From: Lactococcus carnosus
Lineage (GTDB): Bacteria > Bacillota > Bacilli > Lactobacillales > Streptococcaceae
Assembly: GCF_006770265.1 (NCBI RefSeq)
Contig: NZ_CP017194.1
Span: forward strand, 1,488,001 to 1,552,000
Length of the DNA stretch: 64,000 nucleotides
Reading direction: 5' to 3'
Shown: positions 18,202-28,839 of the stretch, piece by piece
Layout of the letters: every line of letters starts with the position of its first letter
How positions within the stretch are numbered: the first letter of the stretch is position 1
Notes under the pieces: model-generated
Told to the model about the DNA's origin: nothing
Databases searched by the model: none
The model's input: only the letters and a program-made list of their open reading frames with translations
Program-made: the position numbers and the translations under genes

Positions 18202-19386
18202 ATGAAAACAGATCAATTTAAAGTCCGGGAGCAAAATGTATCGATTGTCTTGCAAGAAATTATAAAATCAAACGGTATTTCACGTATCCAGCTATCAAAA
18301 ATTACCGGTTTAAATAAAACTTCCATCACATCAATCACTGCTAACCTACTCGATCGAAAAATCATTTTTGAAAAAGGGACCGGAGAAGGTGGCGTCAGCG
18401 GGGGCAGAAAGCCGATCATGATTTACTTTAATGAAAAATCAGGCACCTCTCTGCTCTTGGATATTGATGCTGGCTATCTGAAATTTACAGCCAGCTACCT
18501 GAATCAGCAACTTATTTTTCAAACCAAGCAGACCGATGTCAATACGACAAAAGATAATGTCATCGAAACAATCACCCAACTCATAGACCAAAATCTAGCC
18601 AATTTGCCACAGACTGATCTCGGCGTAATCGGCTTGACGATTGCGATACATGGCTCAGTCGATCACAAAAAAATTACCTTTACACCACGATCAAACATTG
18701 ATCAAATTGATTTATTTCATATATTACAAGAAAAATATGATTTTGCGATTCATATTGAAAACGAAGCTATTTTATCAACATTCGGCGAATATTCCTTCAC
18801 CTCCCATAGTAACTTTCTCATCAATTTCAGCCTAGGAAATGGCATCCGTGCCGGTATTATCCAGAACGGCATCCTTGAAACCGGCCGTAGTGGAAACGCT
18901 GGCGAAATTGGCCATATGATCATCAAGCAAGATGGCCTACGTTGTATCTGTGGCAATTCAGGGTGTTTAGAACAATACACCAGCCTGTCTGCCATCTATC
19001 GACAATTCGGCGAGCTTAAGCATATGAATTTCGTCAATATGATTATTATTCGAGAGTATTTCAGAAATGGCGATCCCGAGACACAGCAATTTATTAAAGA
19101 AATCGTAGGTCTATTATCTATTGGCATCAATACATTGGTCATGATGTTTGATCCTGAAATCATCACCTTAAATGGTGACTTATTCAAAGAATTACCTGAA
19201 ATTAGCGATATGATCAGAGCAAACTTAAAAAGTACTTTTGCTAAAAACTTGATCCTTCGCAACTCTTCTCTGCACGAGCGTGCAACAGTTTTTGGTGCAA
19301 TTGCGCTAAATGTCCAACATTATTTTGATATACCAAATCTTAAATACAATCGCGAGGATCCCCAAAGCAGCACCCATCTGAACTGA
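18202..19386 (+). CDS. ROK-family transcriptional repressor with zinc motif (XylR-like)
   Basis: 394 residues. An N-terminal helix-turn-helix (SRIQLSKITGLNKTSITSITANLL, about residues 27-50) is followed by the GGRKP hinge and the ROK sugar-binding domain. Zinc cluster CICGNSGCLEQY is complete, unlike in the other ROK protein. It is transcribed away from uxaC and lies between the hexuronate and xylan enzyme operons. It probably senses xylose or a glucuronate product and binds the dyads before uxaC and xylA; this is inferred from position. The gene ends at a strong bidirectional terminator. Confidence 0.88.
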   Translation: MKTDQFKVREQNVSIVLQEIIKSNGISRIQLSKITGLNKTSITSITANLLDRKIIFEKGTGEGGVSGGRKPIMIYFNEKSGTSLLLDIDAGYLKFTASYLNQQLIFQTKQTDVNTTKDNVIETITQLIDQNLANLPQTDLGVIGLTIAIHGSVDHKKITFTPRSNIDQIDLFHILQEKYDFAIHIENEAILSTFGEYSFTSHSNFLINFSLGNGIRAGIIQNGILETGRSGNAGEIGHMIIKQDGLRCICGNSGCLEQYTSLSAIYRQFGELKHMNFVNMIIIREYFRNGDPETQQFIKEIVGLLSIGINTLVMMFDPEIITLNGDLFKELPEISDMIRANLKSTFAKNLILRNSSLHERATVFGAIALNVQHYFDIPNLKYNREDPQSSTHLN

Positions 19387-19389
19387 TTT

Positions 19390-19428
19390 AAAAAGAGACA
19401 GCGCCTTAAAACAGGCTGTCTCTTTTTT
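19390..19428. terminator. Bidirectional terminator between ROK gene and GH3 gene
   Basis: Arms AAAAAGAGACAGC and GCTGTCTCTTTTTT pair perfectly; both strands end in T tracts. It closes the ROK gene on + and the long xylA-to-GH3 operon on minus. Confidence 0.88.
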
Positions 19429-19501
19429 GGTATCCAGCAAGCTTGACCAGTAATAGTCGTCTTTCAAATTTTTAGGAACGCTAACTACTAGGCGTTCACC
19501 A

Positions 19502-21591
19502 TCAGCCAAACACTTCTGTTAAGCTGATGGTCTTAAGCAAACTGTCTGCAGTAGGCTGCCCAAAATCAACAGATAGTATCGCTGTAGCGCCGTCTGCTAT
19601 CCACTCACCTTGGGTATTGACCACCTTGAAGCTATCGCTTTTTAGGTGAACCGTCACCTGTACATCCTCAGCTTTCGGCAAGACAACCCGTTCAAAAGCA
19701 ATCAATTTATGATGCTTCGGCGCAAATTCAGACGCAATTTTAGCATAAACTTGAAGCACTTCTTCACACGCGTATTCTCCCGCATTTGACAGCGTTATCG
19801 TCAAAGCCAAGTCTTCAAGCGTGGCAGACTTAACAACTGCCCGACCATAAGTTAAGCCATAGCCAAATGGATAGAGCACCTCAAGCTGCGTATTTTGATA
19901 AGTCCGCTCGCTCATACTGTAGTCCGAAAAATCTGGCAAACCGACTGTATCTTTATAAAATGTAACGGGTAGTTTACCACTTGGACTAGCATCGCCAAAT
20001 AAAATATTAGCAAGCGCCCTACCACCATGACTGCCGGGATACCAAGCATGGATTATCGCCTTAACATTTGGGTGACCCTCTAAGCCATCCAAACTTAAGG
20101 CACTACCTGCGGTCAACACAACGATGACAGGCTTACCAGTTGCTAAAACTTTTTCTAGCAAGCATTTTTGTTGACCCGGCAATGACAGGCTTGCTTTATC
20201 ACCAGATCCATAGACATTTCCTGAATCGCCTTGCTCGCCTTCAATCGTTGGATCCAATCCAAGACAAAGTACGGTGATATCCGCATGGGCTGCCGCAATA
20301 ACTGCCTCACTTTCTCGCTCGTTAGCACGCGATAAACTACTTTCAGCATGATCAGCATAAAGATGACAGCCCAATGCGTAAGTGACACGCGCATCTTCAG
20401 ATAAGACTTGTCGAATCCCCGCATCAAAGGTCACATATTGATTTGCTGTTCCTGCATAGTTCCCTGCTAAAGCGCCGATATTTCTGACGGTCGGTCCGAT
20501 AACAGCGACTGAGCTAATTCTGGCTTTCTCTAATGGTAAGAAGTGGTCATTTTTTAGCAATACCATCGATTTTTCTGCAGCTTTTAAGGATAGTGCTTCA
20601 TGCGCCTTAGATGCATTGGCTTCATAAGGAATCTGATCATCTTCATTATCAGTCGCAAACATCCCTAACCTGACACGTGTTGTGTAAAGTTTAACGACAG
20701 ATGCCGCGATTTCATCCTCGGTGACCAATCCCTTGCCAACTGCTTCAAATAAGGCATCCGAAATTTTCCCCGCACAAAGATTAGTGCCAATTTTCATGGC
20801 TAGCGCCATCGTTTCAGCAGCAGTTTTTGTATAATGGTGGTTCTCGTGGACATCTTCTAGTGCCATATAGTCACTAACGACATGGCCTTCAAAGCCCCAT
20901 TTGTCGAGCAAAATTTCTTTTATCAACTGCTCATTAACACAAGCCGGCTGACCATTAACCGCATTATATGCCCCATGAAAGCTTCTACATCAGCTTCTTT
21001 AATGGCGGCTTCAAACTGGGGTAAGTAGAATTCACTTAAGTCTTTTGGATTAACGACTGCATCAAAATAGTGTCGCTCTTCCTCTGGCCCACTATGCACA
21101 GCAAAATGTTTGGCACAGGCTGCCAGACGCAAATACTTACCATCTCCTTGCAAGCCTTTGATAAAGGCGATGCCTATCTGTGCTGTTAAATAGGGGTCTT
21201 CACCATAAGTTTCTTGTCCTCTTCCCCAACGTGGATCTCGAAAGAGATTGATATTTGGCGACCAGAAAGTCAAGCCCTTATAGATATCTCGGTCCCCATA
21301 TTTTGAATAGGCATTATATTTTGCTCGCCCTTCAACAGATATCGCCTCAGCCACAGCTTGAACTAAGGATTTATCAAATGTCGCAGCAAGCCCAATAGCT
21401 TGGGGAAAAACAGTTGCAACACCCGCCCTAGCAACACCATGAAGCGCCTCATTCCAATAATTATAGTGGGGAATGCCTAAGCGCTCAATAGCTGATGCAT
21501 CGAAATCAATTTGACTGATTTTCTCTGCTAGACTCATCCGTGAGACGATTTCAATCGCTTGCTTTCGAGCTTCCTGATGGGTGATTGTCAT
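19502..21591 (-). pseudogene. GH3 beta-xylosidase/beta-glucosidase, broken by a one-base frameshift
   Basis: Two frames together form one glycoside hydrolase family 3 enzyme. The first (ATG 21591) runs through NYWNEALHG, FWSPNINLFRDPRWGRGQE and the KHF..HSGPEEERH block, then leaves frame after EAFMG. The second continues in another frame with AYNAVNGQPACVNEQLI and VVSDYMALED, which holds the nucleophile Asp (about residue 238), then the C-terminal GH3 domain and a fibronectin-like end. Restoring one G in the GGGG run at 20971-20974 gives a 696-codon frame, a normal length. No signal peptide, so it would act inside the cell on xylo-oligosaccharides. The shift is either a real mutation or a homopolymer read error. 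Confidence 0.88.
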
Positions 21592-21707
21592 TTCTACACT
21601 CCTTAATTTAATCGCTAGTACCTAAACATTAACAAATAGGACACTTACTCAGTCTTGCCTTACTTGATGCCAGTTATTGGCATCACCTGATTACGCGCAT
21701 CAGCATA

Positions 21708-23669
21708 TCAATCATAAATTTGCCGATTATGCGCGTCCGCAATGCCAGATTTCCCCCAAAAATAAGTATTGACCTGATCCCGCCAGTCTTTGGCAACACG
21801 ATACTGTTCTGCTAAAAGCAATTTGACGTTTTCAAAAGAGACGACATCTAGTTCATCTTCCAATCCTTCCCAAACGGCAATATAGTGTTCAACCCGTTCG
21901 ACACCTTCAAAATGGGCGTCATAGATGTGCTGAATCAACGTCTTGCCACTTTCTTGAAGTCTGTGTGTATAGGGGAGATGATGGAAAAATAGGACTAGAT
22001 TATCAGGGCAAGTCGCTGGATCATTGTACTGTGCTTCACGCGCTGCAGCATACTGAGCTGCATACCCTGTACCGTCTATCGACGTCCGGTTAACACCAAT
22101 CCCATTACGATCGGCAAAATGATACGTCCCCCAGCGATCATATTCGTAGCCATCGACATCAGGCCCGTAATGCAACTGCGGTTTAACCATAAAACCAATC
22201 CCAAGCGGCGCCGTATAAAACTCATAGGTTTCACGGGAGCTTAATAAGATAGCTAAAAGTGCCGCCTTGGCTTTGGCACTTAAGTCGAAGGTCAGCTTGA
22301 GCCACTCATCTGCGATCTCCTGAGAGGTCAAGGCGTTATCCCAGCATAACCTACCATAGGCAAACAGGTTAATCTGCATCAGTTTATGATGGGTCCAATT
22401 GTCATCCATACCGACACTACCGACAGCCGCAATCCCAGAAAGAGAGGGGTTAACGGAATGTTCTTTGAGTGTCGTTTTCACCAAACTCTTGCCATCCGTC
22501 ATTTGCGTATCAAAGTCCAACGCTTCCTTCCAAACAGGGGCCAAATAGTAAATATGCTTTTGGTGACCAGTGTACTCCTGCGTAATCTGAAATTCGATCA
22601 TGTGATTGGTCTTTTTCAAGGCACCAAAGAGAGGGGTTACAGGTTCTCTCGTTTGAAAATCTATCGGCCCTAATTTGATTTGTAGCGTCACATTATCATC
22701 AAATTTACCATCTAATCCGATAAAGTGATCGTAGGCAGCACGTGCACGATCTATCGACCTGTCACGCCAATCCTGTTTACAATCATAGACAAAACACCGC
22801 CAAATGACATGACCACCATAAGGTGACAGGGCACGGGCGAACATGTTGGCACCATCATCGTGTCCTCTACCATAAGTAAAAGGACCAGGTTCTCCTTCTG
22901 AGTCAGCTTTAACGACAAACCCGCCGAAATCAGGAATCGCACGGTAGATGGTTTTAGCAATATTCGCCCAAAATTTATTGACATCATCAGCTAATGGATC
23001 AGATGTCGCCAAGCCACCGACGAGTTTAGGAGATGCAAAATTCACACTCAGATAGGTTTTAATACCATAATGGCTAAAAATATCTGATATAAATTTAACA
23101 TCTGGTAAACTTTCTTCTAGAATTAACCGCGTTTCAACTTGATGTACATTGACATTATTAATCGATATGGCATTAATCCCTACTGATGCAAGCAGCCGTG
23201 CATATTGGCGAATTAATTTAAAATCTCGCCTAAAGGTGTTATCTTTGTAGAAGATAGAATCTCCCGCATACCCACGTTCGATCGAGCCATCCATATTGTC
23301 CCAGTGATTGATCATCCGGATACTTTGATCAGGAATCGACGTGAGGCTGACAATGTCTGCTCCCTGCGCTAAAACAGTATAGAGATGATAAAACCCATAG
23401 AGTAAGCCTTTTGAGTGATTCGCTAAAATAGTGATAACATGATTTTCTAGGACAACTTCAAATCCTTCTTGTCCCAAACGCGCATCAGAAACAAGATCAA
23501 ACACAATGTCTGCATCTTCCTGATTGTTTCTCTTGTGCATACCAACAAACAAGGCCGAGAATTCATCAGCAATGGTTGTTGCTATCTTTGATGTATCATT
23601 TAAATAATAGCCTTGATATCTGTCATCTGCGATTTTTTTAGTTAACCAACAGCTGTCTTTGTTCGACAT
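21708..23669 (-). CDS. aguA: Alpha-glucuronidase, GH67
   Basis: Cuts 4-O-methylglucuronic acid from the non-reducing end of aldouronic acids derived from glucuronoxylan. 653 residues; family hallmarks include IRMINHWDNMDGSIERGYAG near residue 110, VVKADSEGEPGPFTYGRGHDDGAN near 255-280 (proton-donor Glu), KLGPIDFQTREP near 338 and QITQEYTGHQ near 360 (acid residues of the catalytic pair). No signal peptide, so substrates must be imported first. It is in the operon between the SGNH esterase and the GH3 enzyme. Its product glucuronate feeds uxaC. Confidence 0.95.
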   Translation of the reverse strand: MSNKDSCWLTKKIADDRYQGYYLNDTSKIATTIADEFSALFVGMHKRNNQEDADIVFDLVSDARLGQEGFEVVLENHVITILANHSKGLLYGFYHLYTVLAQGADIVSLTSIPDQSIRMINHWDNMDGSIERGYAGDSIFYKDNTFRRDFKLIRQYARLLASVGINAISINNVNVHQVETRLILEESLPDVKFISDIFSHYGIKTYLSVNFASPKLVGGLATSDPLADDVNKFWANIAKTIYRAIPDFGGFVVKADSEGEPGPFTYGRGHDDGANMFARALSPYGGHVIWRCFVYDCKQDWRDRSIDRARAAYDHFIGLDGKFDDNVTLQIKLGPIDFQTREPVTPLFGALKKTNHMIEFQITQEYTGHQKHIYYLAPVWKEALDFDTQMTDGKSLVKTTLKEHSVNPSLSGIAAVGSVGMDDNWTHHKLMQINLFAYGRLCWDNALTSQEIADEWLKLTFDLSAKAKAALLAILLSSRETYEFYTAPLGIGFMVKPQLHYGPDVDGYEYDRWGTYHFADRNGIGVNRTSIDGTGYAAQYAAAREAQYNDPATCPDNLVLFFHHLPYTHRLQESGKTLIQHIYDAHFEGVERVEHYIAVWEGLEDELDVVSFENVKLLLAEQYRVAKDWRDQVNTYFWGKSGIADAHNRQIYD

Positions 23670-23672
23670 GTC

Positions 23673-24785
23673 TCATTCTCCTAATATCTTTAATAGTGTT
23701 ACTCTAGGTAAGCGCTGCGCCAGTAGATGACCACCAGCTCGACTATAATGCAGGCCGTCTCCTCGATCGACTTCATCCGCTAGCTTGACTTGTGATACAG
23801 CATCTCGTGCCAAAAAATCCAAATCTAATACACTGTCAAATAAGGACGTCTCCCTAATCCAAGCATTGACAACCTGTCGCTTAGTCTCAAATAAGGGATG
23901 ATAAAAATCAGACTTACCAGCAGGCGTCAACGTACAGGCGACTAATCGACTACCATACCGTTTGACGATATCAGCGTAGTGCATCAATCCTGAAATAATC
24001 ACTTCTGCACTGGCAGTTCCAAACAGGCAGTCATTAATGCCATGGTATAGCAAAACTGTGTCTGGTACCGCTAAGGAAAACACATCCCTCTCAAACCTTA
24101 AGAGACCAGAAACACCATGACGCTGATAGGCATCTGATGCAGGTTGATCTGTCCCAACTAATATTTGATTGCCACCAATACCAAGATTAACAAGGCCAAA
24201 CGCGTCTAGCTGCTCCTCTCGTAGTCTTTTTTTTAGACCATCCATTAGCCAGCCTTGCTGCGTCAATGAATCTCCAAAGAAATGAATCGTTTTAGCATCC
24301 GTCACAGCTTCTAAGTATTGAAAGCCATAGACAAACTGCAAGGCAGGATTTTCTTGTCTTGTCCTAAATCTTTTTTCTTGTGGCTCAACTTGATTTTGGT
24401 AACTATTTTTAACGCTTATATTTTGATCTGAATAAGTGATAATGCCACTCGTTATAATCGTCGGTTTAGCTAACTGTGTCGTGATAACAATCTGATCCCC
24501 CGCCTCAAACATTACCGCGATTGGATCGGTCTGAATCCGCTCACCTGGTCGAACACAAATCGTATCTTGCCTTAGCACCTGAACTAGGTAGACCTCGCCC
24601 TGGTGCGATAAGGTTACCTCGCTAAATATTAAAGACTCAATGCCATACTCATTTTCTAGCACTAAACGCAGACTAGCCCCACCGGCATCAAGCGTTAATG
24701 TAATGACCTGTTGCTCAGCTTGTAAATAACTTGGCCACGATCGATAATCCGAACTTAAGTAGCCAAAAATCGGCTTCCAATTCAT
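23673..24785 (-). CDS. SGNH/GDSL-family esterase, probably deacetylating xylo-oligosaccharides
   Basis: 370 residues. An N-terminal beta-rich part (1-165) resembles a carbohydrate-binding jelly roll, followed by an SGNH hydrolase: block I FFGDSLTQQG (nucleophile Ser), block II GIGGNQ, block III GINDCL, block V GDGLHYS with the catalytic His. No signal peptide. Located 3 bp before aguA in the operon. In this setting removal of acetyl groups from imported xylan fragments is the natural role, but the exact substrate cannot be read from the sequence. Confidence 0.8.
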   Translation of the reverse strand: MNWKPIFGYLSSDYRSWPSYLQAEQQVITLTLDAGGASLRLVLENEYGIESLIFSEVTLSHQGEVYLVQVLRQDTICVRPGERIQTDPIAVMFEAGDQIVITTQLAKPTIITSGIITYSDQNISVKNSYQNQVEPQEKRFRTRQENPALQFVYGFQYLEAVTDAKTIHFFGDSLTQQGWLMDGLKKRLREEQLDAFGLVNLGIGGNQILVGTDQPASDAYQRHGVSGLLRFERDVFSLAVPDTVLLYHGINDCLFGTASAEVIISGLMHYADIVKRYGSRLVACTLTPAGKSDFYHPLFETKRQVVNAWIRETSLFDSVLDLDFLARDAVSQVKLADEVDRGDGLHYSRAGGHLLAQRLPRVTLLKILGE

Positions 24786-24895
24786 CTTGCTATCCTCTTT
24801 CCCTCTTTAATTGATATCATACTGCTATCACCCGTTTCTTAACAAAGTGAAGACAGCTAATCCACCTTTTTTGACATCAGACTCACACCCCTGTT

Positions 24896-25585
24896 CTAGA
24901 AGCCAATCTTACCTGACACATCTCCAAAATACAGGCTAACTGAGAACCGACGCTGACAATTTAGATAAATCAAATAATTGATCAAGCCACCAAGTATACA
25001 GATATAAGCGATAGGAAATAAAACTAAGGAAATGGCAATCCCAACAAGACATATCATGTTAACCAAAGTGACTAAAGGTAATCTATAAGCAATTAACAAG
25101 GCTGAGAAAAATTTTCTACCTAAGCTAAGTTGCTTTGATCTTGCGTCCGTTGCTATCAAGATCATAAAAAACAGACTACTGATGAGAAAACCACTTGTTA
25201 TCAAGAACGGCACATAAAGCAAGCCATTTTTTAGCACACTTAAAATACGAAAGTCAAAAACCAGAAAAGTGATTAGTAGGGTGTAAAAGACACTCATTTG
25301 CCACTGATCCTTTAGATTTCTTTGATAAAGGCGGCAATATGCTTTAAAAGATAGCGGTCCTTTACCGGTTTCATTTATGGTAAATTGTGTTAAAAAACTG
25401 ATGAGCATTAGGAAAATAGGGACTAGAAATAAGATAAAATTATTGAGCGTCATTTTAAATACCAAAAGCATCATAAGAAACAGACTATTCGATAAAATAA
25501 AATACAGGCTTTGAATCGTCAAGCGATAGACAGCATTGACAATATCAACTGTCCAATCTGTCAAAAAATCAAAATTAAATTTCAT
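24896..25585 (-). CDS. YesL-family (DUF624) membrane protein
   Basis: 229 residues with about five or six membrane segments (around 20-45, 48-68, 100-120, 125-145, 165-205). DUF624 proteins are typically encoded beside carbohydrate ABC importers of the YesMN/LplABC type in Firmicutes, as here directly behind the second permease gene. Their function is not known; they may assist the transporter. ATG 25585 follows GGAGG. A 110-bp gap separates it from the esterase gene. Confidence 0.8.
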   Translation of the reverse strand: MKFNFDFLTDWTVDIVNAVYRLTIQSLYFILSNSLFLMMLLVFKMTLNNFILFLVPIFLMLISFLTQFTINETGKGPLSFKAYCRLYQRNLKDQWQMSVFYTLLITFLVFDFRILSVLKNGLLYVPFLITSGFLISSLFFMILIATDARSKQLSLGRKFFSALLIAYRLPLVTLVNMICLVGIAISLVLFPIAYICILGGLINYLIYLNCQRRFSVSLYFGDVSGKIGF

Positions 25586-25609
25586 GATTCCTCCTTATCA
25601 TAAGTCGTA

Positions 25610-26485
25610 TTATCCTTTAATACCTGAAGAGGTTACCCCATCAACAAAGTATTTTTGGGCACTAAAGAACAAGATAATCGCAGGTAAAAGTGAGATAAGC
25701 GACATGGCAAACACTTGATTCCAAGGTGTATTCGTCGATGGATCAATATTCAACTTCAAGGCTAGGGATACCGGGAATTTATCTTGAGACGTGATATAGA
25801 TAAGTGGTCCAAGGAAATCACTAAAACTCCAGACGAATTGGAAAATCACACACGAGATCAAAGCTGGTTTCAAGGCTGGCACTAGAATCCGCCATAAAAT
25901 GCCAAATTCGCCACAGCCATCTATCGTTGCTGCTTCATCTAAATCTCTTGGAATCGACCGCAAGAACTGAATCATCATAAAGACAAAGAATGGCTCTTGG
26001 GCAAACACCGAATTAGCAATCAAAGGGATATAGGTATCCAATAGGCCAAGATTTTTCCAAAATAAATATAAGGGAATACGTGTGACAACTTGAGGCAAGA
26101 ACATGGTTGCCATCATTAAAGAAAACATAATTTTCTTGAAAGGAAACTCAAATCGAGCAAAACCGTAAGCTGTAATCGTTGCAGAGAACAGTGTGAAAAT
26201 GATCTTTGGCACGACATATTTAAAGGTATTAATGAAGTATAATGTAAATGTATAATCTCCTTTGGTATTCCAGCCGTCAATATAAGCTTGAAAATCTAAA
26301 CGCTTTGGAATAAACCCAATGGATGTGAAAATCTCATTATTCTCTTTAAATGAAGCACCTACCAGCCAAATAATGGGATAAAGCATGACCACTGCAACCA
26401 GCGTTAAGACGACATATCTCATTACGGCAGAGAATTTTTGATTTTGCAATTTTCTATTTTCAGATAAACTAGGTGTAACAGCCAT
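25610..26485 (-). CDS. Sugar ABC transporter permease (MalG/LplC type)
   Basis: 291 residues with six predicted membrane segments and the EAA loop DEAATIDGCGEFGILWRILVPALKPAL (about residues 190-216) that docks the ATPase. It pairs with the upstream permease; start and stop of the two genes touch at 26485. Together with the lipoprotein it makes a CUT1 importer. No ATPase gene is present in the locus, so a shared MsmK-like ATPase elsewhere is expected. Context points to xylo-oligosaccharides or aldouronic acids as cargo. Confidence 0.92.
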   Translation of the reverse strand: MAVTPSLSENRKLQNQKFSAVMRYVVLTLVAVVMLYPIIWLVGASFKENNEIFTSIGFIPKRLDFQAYIDGWNTKGDYTFTLYFINTFKYVVPKIIFTLFSATITAYGFARFEFPFKKIMFSLMMATMFLPQVVTRIPLYLFWKNLGLLDTYIPLIANSVFAQEPFFVFMMIQFLRSIPRDLDEAATIDGCGEFGILWRILVPALKPALISCVIFQFVWSFSDFLGPLIYITSQDKFPVSLALKLNIDPSTNTPWNQVFAMSLISLLPAIILFFSAQKYFVDGVTSSGIKG

Positions 26486-27369
26486 TATTTCCCACCTCCA
26501 TCAGAGTAATAGACCCATTTTCTTTGACTAGAAAATAAGATTATCGTTGAACCAACAATCAAGGCAAACAACACCCAGCTCGCGGCACTTGCATAGCCCA
26601 TATCAAATTCTTTAAAGGCTTTATCATAAATATACATAGATGCCAGATACGTTGAATTTAGCGGACCCTTACCTGTAACAATGTAGGGACCATTAAACTC
26701 TTGAAAGGCATTATTGAGCTGCATGACCAGATTAAAGAAAATCGTCGGTGTTATTAGGGGGATTGTGATTTTCAAAAACTGGGACAACTTAGATGCCCCC
26801 TCAAGACTAGCTGACTCATATAGTTCACCAGGAATATCTTTTAGAGCCGCCAAGAATATAAGCATCGCTGATCCAAACTGCCAAACTTTTAATATGACCA
26901 GAACAATCATTGCCCCAGTTGCTGTTGATAGCCAATTGATTGGTTGCACCCCAAATATCCCTAAGAACGAATTCACTAAGCCTTTAGGTTGAAACATAGA
27001 ACGCCATAGGACACCCACAGCGACATTCCCACCTAAAATAGAGGGAATATAGTAGGCTGTTCGATAGAAATTAATCGCTTTTAACTTAAAGTTTAATATG
27101 AAGGCAACAAATAAAGCAAACCCCAACTGAAGTGGCACTGTCGCCACCGTATAAATCAACGTCGCTTTTAAAGAGGCGATGAAGGTCTGATCTTTGAATA
27201 AATTGATATAATTTTGTAACCCTAAAAATTCAACTTTTTGTCCAACACGTGCCAGTGAGTAGTCCGTCAACGCGTAATAAAATGATGATAGAATTGGCCA
27301 AATTGTCAAACCGATAAACCCAATGAGCCATGGGGTTACAAAAATTAATCCAATTTTTTTACTTCTCAT
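26485..27369 (-). CDS. Sugar ABC transporter permease (MalF/LplB type)
   Basis: 294 residues from ATG 27369 (MRSKKIGLIFVTPWLIGF), chosen for the GAGGAGGG site 5 bases upstream; the open frame runs 17 codons further without support. Six membrane segments and the EAA loop YESASLEGASKLSQFLKITIPLITPT. It forms the channel heterodimer with the following permease. A hairpin sits between the lipoprotein gene and this one, probably lowering permease expression relative to the binding protein. Confidence 0.92.
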   Translation of the reverse strand: MRSKKIGLIFVTPWLIGFIGLTIWPILSSFYYALTDYSLARVGQKVEFLGLQNYINLFKDQTFIASLKATLIYTVATVPLQLGFALFVAFILNFKLKAINFYRTAYYIPSILGGNVAVGVLWRSMFQPKGLVNSFLGIFGVQPINWLSTATGAMIVLVILKVWQFGSAMLIFLAALKDIPGELYESASLEGASKLSQFLKITIPLITPTIFFNLVMQLNNAFQEFNGPYIVTGKGPLNSTYLASMYIYDKAFKEFDMGYASAASWVLFALIVGSTIILFSSQRKWVYYSDGGGK

Positions 27370-27463
27370 TTTTCCCTCCTCGGAATTCAATAATTGGAAT
27401 AAGGCATTTACAGCTATCAAACGGCTAGAAACACACCACTATAGAATAACTGAGTAAATGATT

Positions 27464-27495
27464 ATGGGAACAAACATTAGCATATTTGCTCCCAT
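27464..27495 (-). promoter_or_regulatory. Intercistronic hairpin after the binding-protein gene
   Basis: Arms ATGGGAgCAAA and TTTGtTCCCAT (one mismatch) with a 10-base loop, without a T tract on the minus strand. Such hairpins often protect the upstream mRNA and keep lipoprotein levels above permease levels. Confidence 0.5.
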
Positions 27496-27513
27496 ATCTT
27501 TGATTAGAACGAC

Positions 27514-28839
27514 TTATTTTAGTTTATAATCTTTTGCAAGTTTCGCAGCTTGATCTTTGGTCTTTGTAAACACATTTTTGGCTGCTGTTTTCAAATCAGT
27601 TTTGCCAAGTTCTACAGCCTCAATCTCTGTTGTGTAGATGGTTGTCAAACTACCATCTTCATAGAAAGGCGTCTCGTTCATCTTGACTGCTTTTTGTCCA
27701 TAGTCATAACCATCTTTCATGAAACCAGTTAACTTACCAGATTTAGTTAAAGACTTAACAGCTGATGATGACGCTGGAATACCACGAGATAGACCTAGTA
27801 TTTCGTTTGCTTTCTCACCATTAAGAAAGTCATTTAAGAATGTCCCTACTTGCTCAGGATTTTTTTCATTCTTTTTAACACCAAATAACATAGACGGTTT
27901 CGATAAGAGGTTAACCTTCTTGCCACCTTCTGCAATCGGATAGTCAACAATAACAAGCTCGCTACCAATAGCTTTTAAAGATTGGTAGTCAGATGTAATA
28001 CCCGCATTCCAACCAATACCGCCACCATATTCACCGTTCAACCATTTTTTATTCGTCGCCAATGAAACCGGCTCTGTCCCAACATTTTCTAAGTAGTCCT
28101 TACGAGAAACAAAGACACGGGCATCAGCCATTTTTTTATACCAAGTCATGCCATCAAGATAGTCTTGCTCTGACCAGTTCAAATCACCTTTTGCATTAAA
28201 CTCAGTCTTGCCAGTTTTTTGTTGCAACCAGACAGTGACTGGAAAGCGCCAAGTAGGTGAGGCAATCATGAAGGATCCTTCAGGTAATTTTTTTGCTGCT
28301 GTTGCATAATCATCCCAAGTCTTAAGGGATGCAACATCAATGCCATTTTTTTCATATGCCGTCTTATTGACATACATGACAAGTGTGTTTTCGCCATAAG
28401 GCACAGCAACTTGTTTGCCGTCAACCTGACCAAACTTCAAAAAGTCTTTGTTATATGTCGATAAATCTAGACTCTTGATTTTGTTTAAATCATAGAAGCC
28501 ACCATTTTGGCCAAACTGAGGCACCCAACTATATAATAAAGTCGTCACATCAGCCAGAGTATTTCCTGCGTAACGCGTTGTAAAGACTTGGTCCAAGTCA
28601 CCAAAGCCACTTGGTTCTCCCTTAACAGAGATATCTTTATGATCCTTTTCAAAATTAGTGATCATATCCTGTGTGGCTTTATGACGATCGTCATTCCCCC
28701 ACCAACTAAAGCTGACTTTCACAGCACCTTTATTTTCAGTCGTATTGCCTTTTTTCTTACCAGCCGAACACCCTGTAGCTAACGCTGCAATCGACAGAAT
28801 TGTCACAGCACTCACTGCCACTTTTTGCCATTTTTTCAT
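27514..28839 (-). CDS. Sugar ABC transporter substrate-binding lipoprotein
   Basis: 441 residues. A signal peptide with lipobox LATGC puts the lipid-anchored Cys at residue 24, followed by a Lys/Gly linker and a solute-binding domain of the MalE/LplA type (VSFSWWGNDDRHKATQDMI...). The protein should capture the sugar at the outer face. Its place between xylA and the permeases, and the GH67 enzyme downstream, suggest aldouronic acids or xylo-oligosaccharides as ligand. The ATG follows AAGGAGATTAC. Confidence 0.92.
   Translation of the reverse strand: MKKWQKVAVSAVTILSIAALATGCSAGKKKGNTTENKGAVKVSFSWWGNDDRHKATQDMITNFEKDHKDISVKGEPSGFGDLDQVFTTRYAGNTLADVTTLLYSWVPQFGQNGGFYDLNKIKSLDLSTYNKDFLKFGQVDGKQVAVPYGENTLVMYVNKTAYEKNGIDVASLKTWDDYATAAKKLPEGSFMIASPTWRFPVTVWLQQKTGKTEFNAKGDLNWSEQDYLDGMTWYKKMADARVFVSRKDYLENVGTEPVSLATNKKWLNGEYGGGIGWNAGITSDYQSLKAIGSELVIVDYPIAEGGKKVNLLSKPSMLFGVKKNEKNPEQVGTFLNDFLNGEKANEILGLSRGIPASSSAVKSLTKSGKLTGFMKDGYDYGQKAVKMNETPFYEDGSLTTIYTTEIEAVELGKTDLKTAAKNVFTKTKDQAAKLAKDYKLK

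Noticed and set aside
19306-19509. 67-residue minus-strand frame between the ROK and GH3 genes
   Set aside because: It crosses a strong bidirectional terminator and overlaps both neighbours; no ribosome-binding site.
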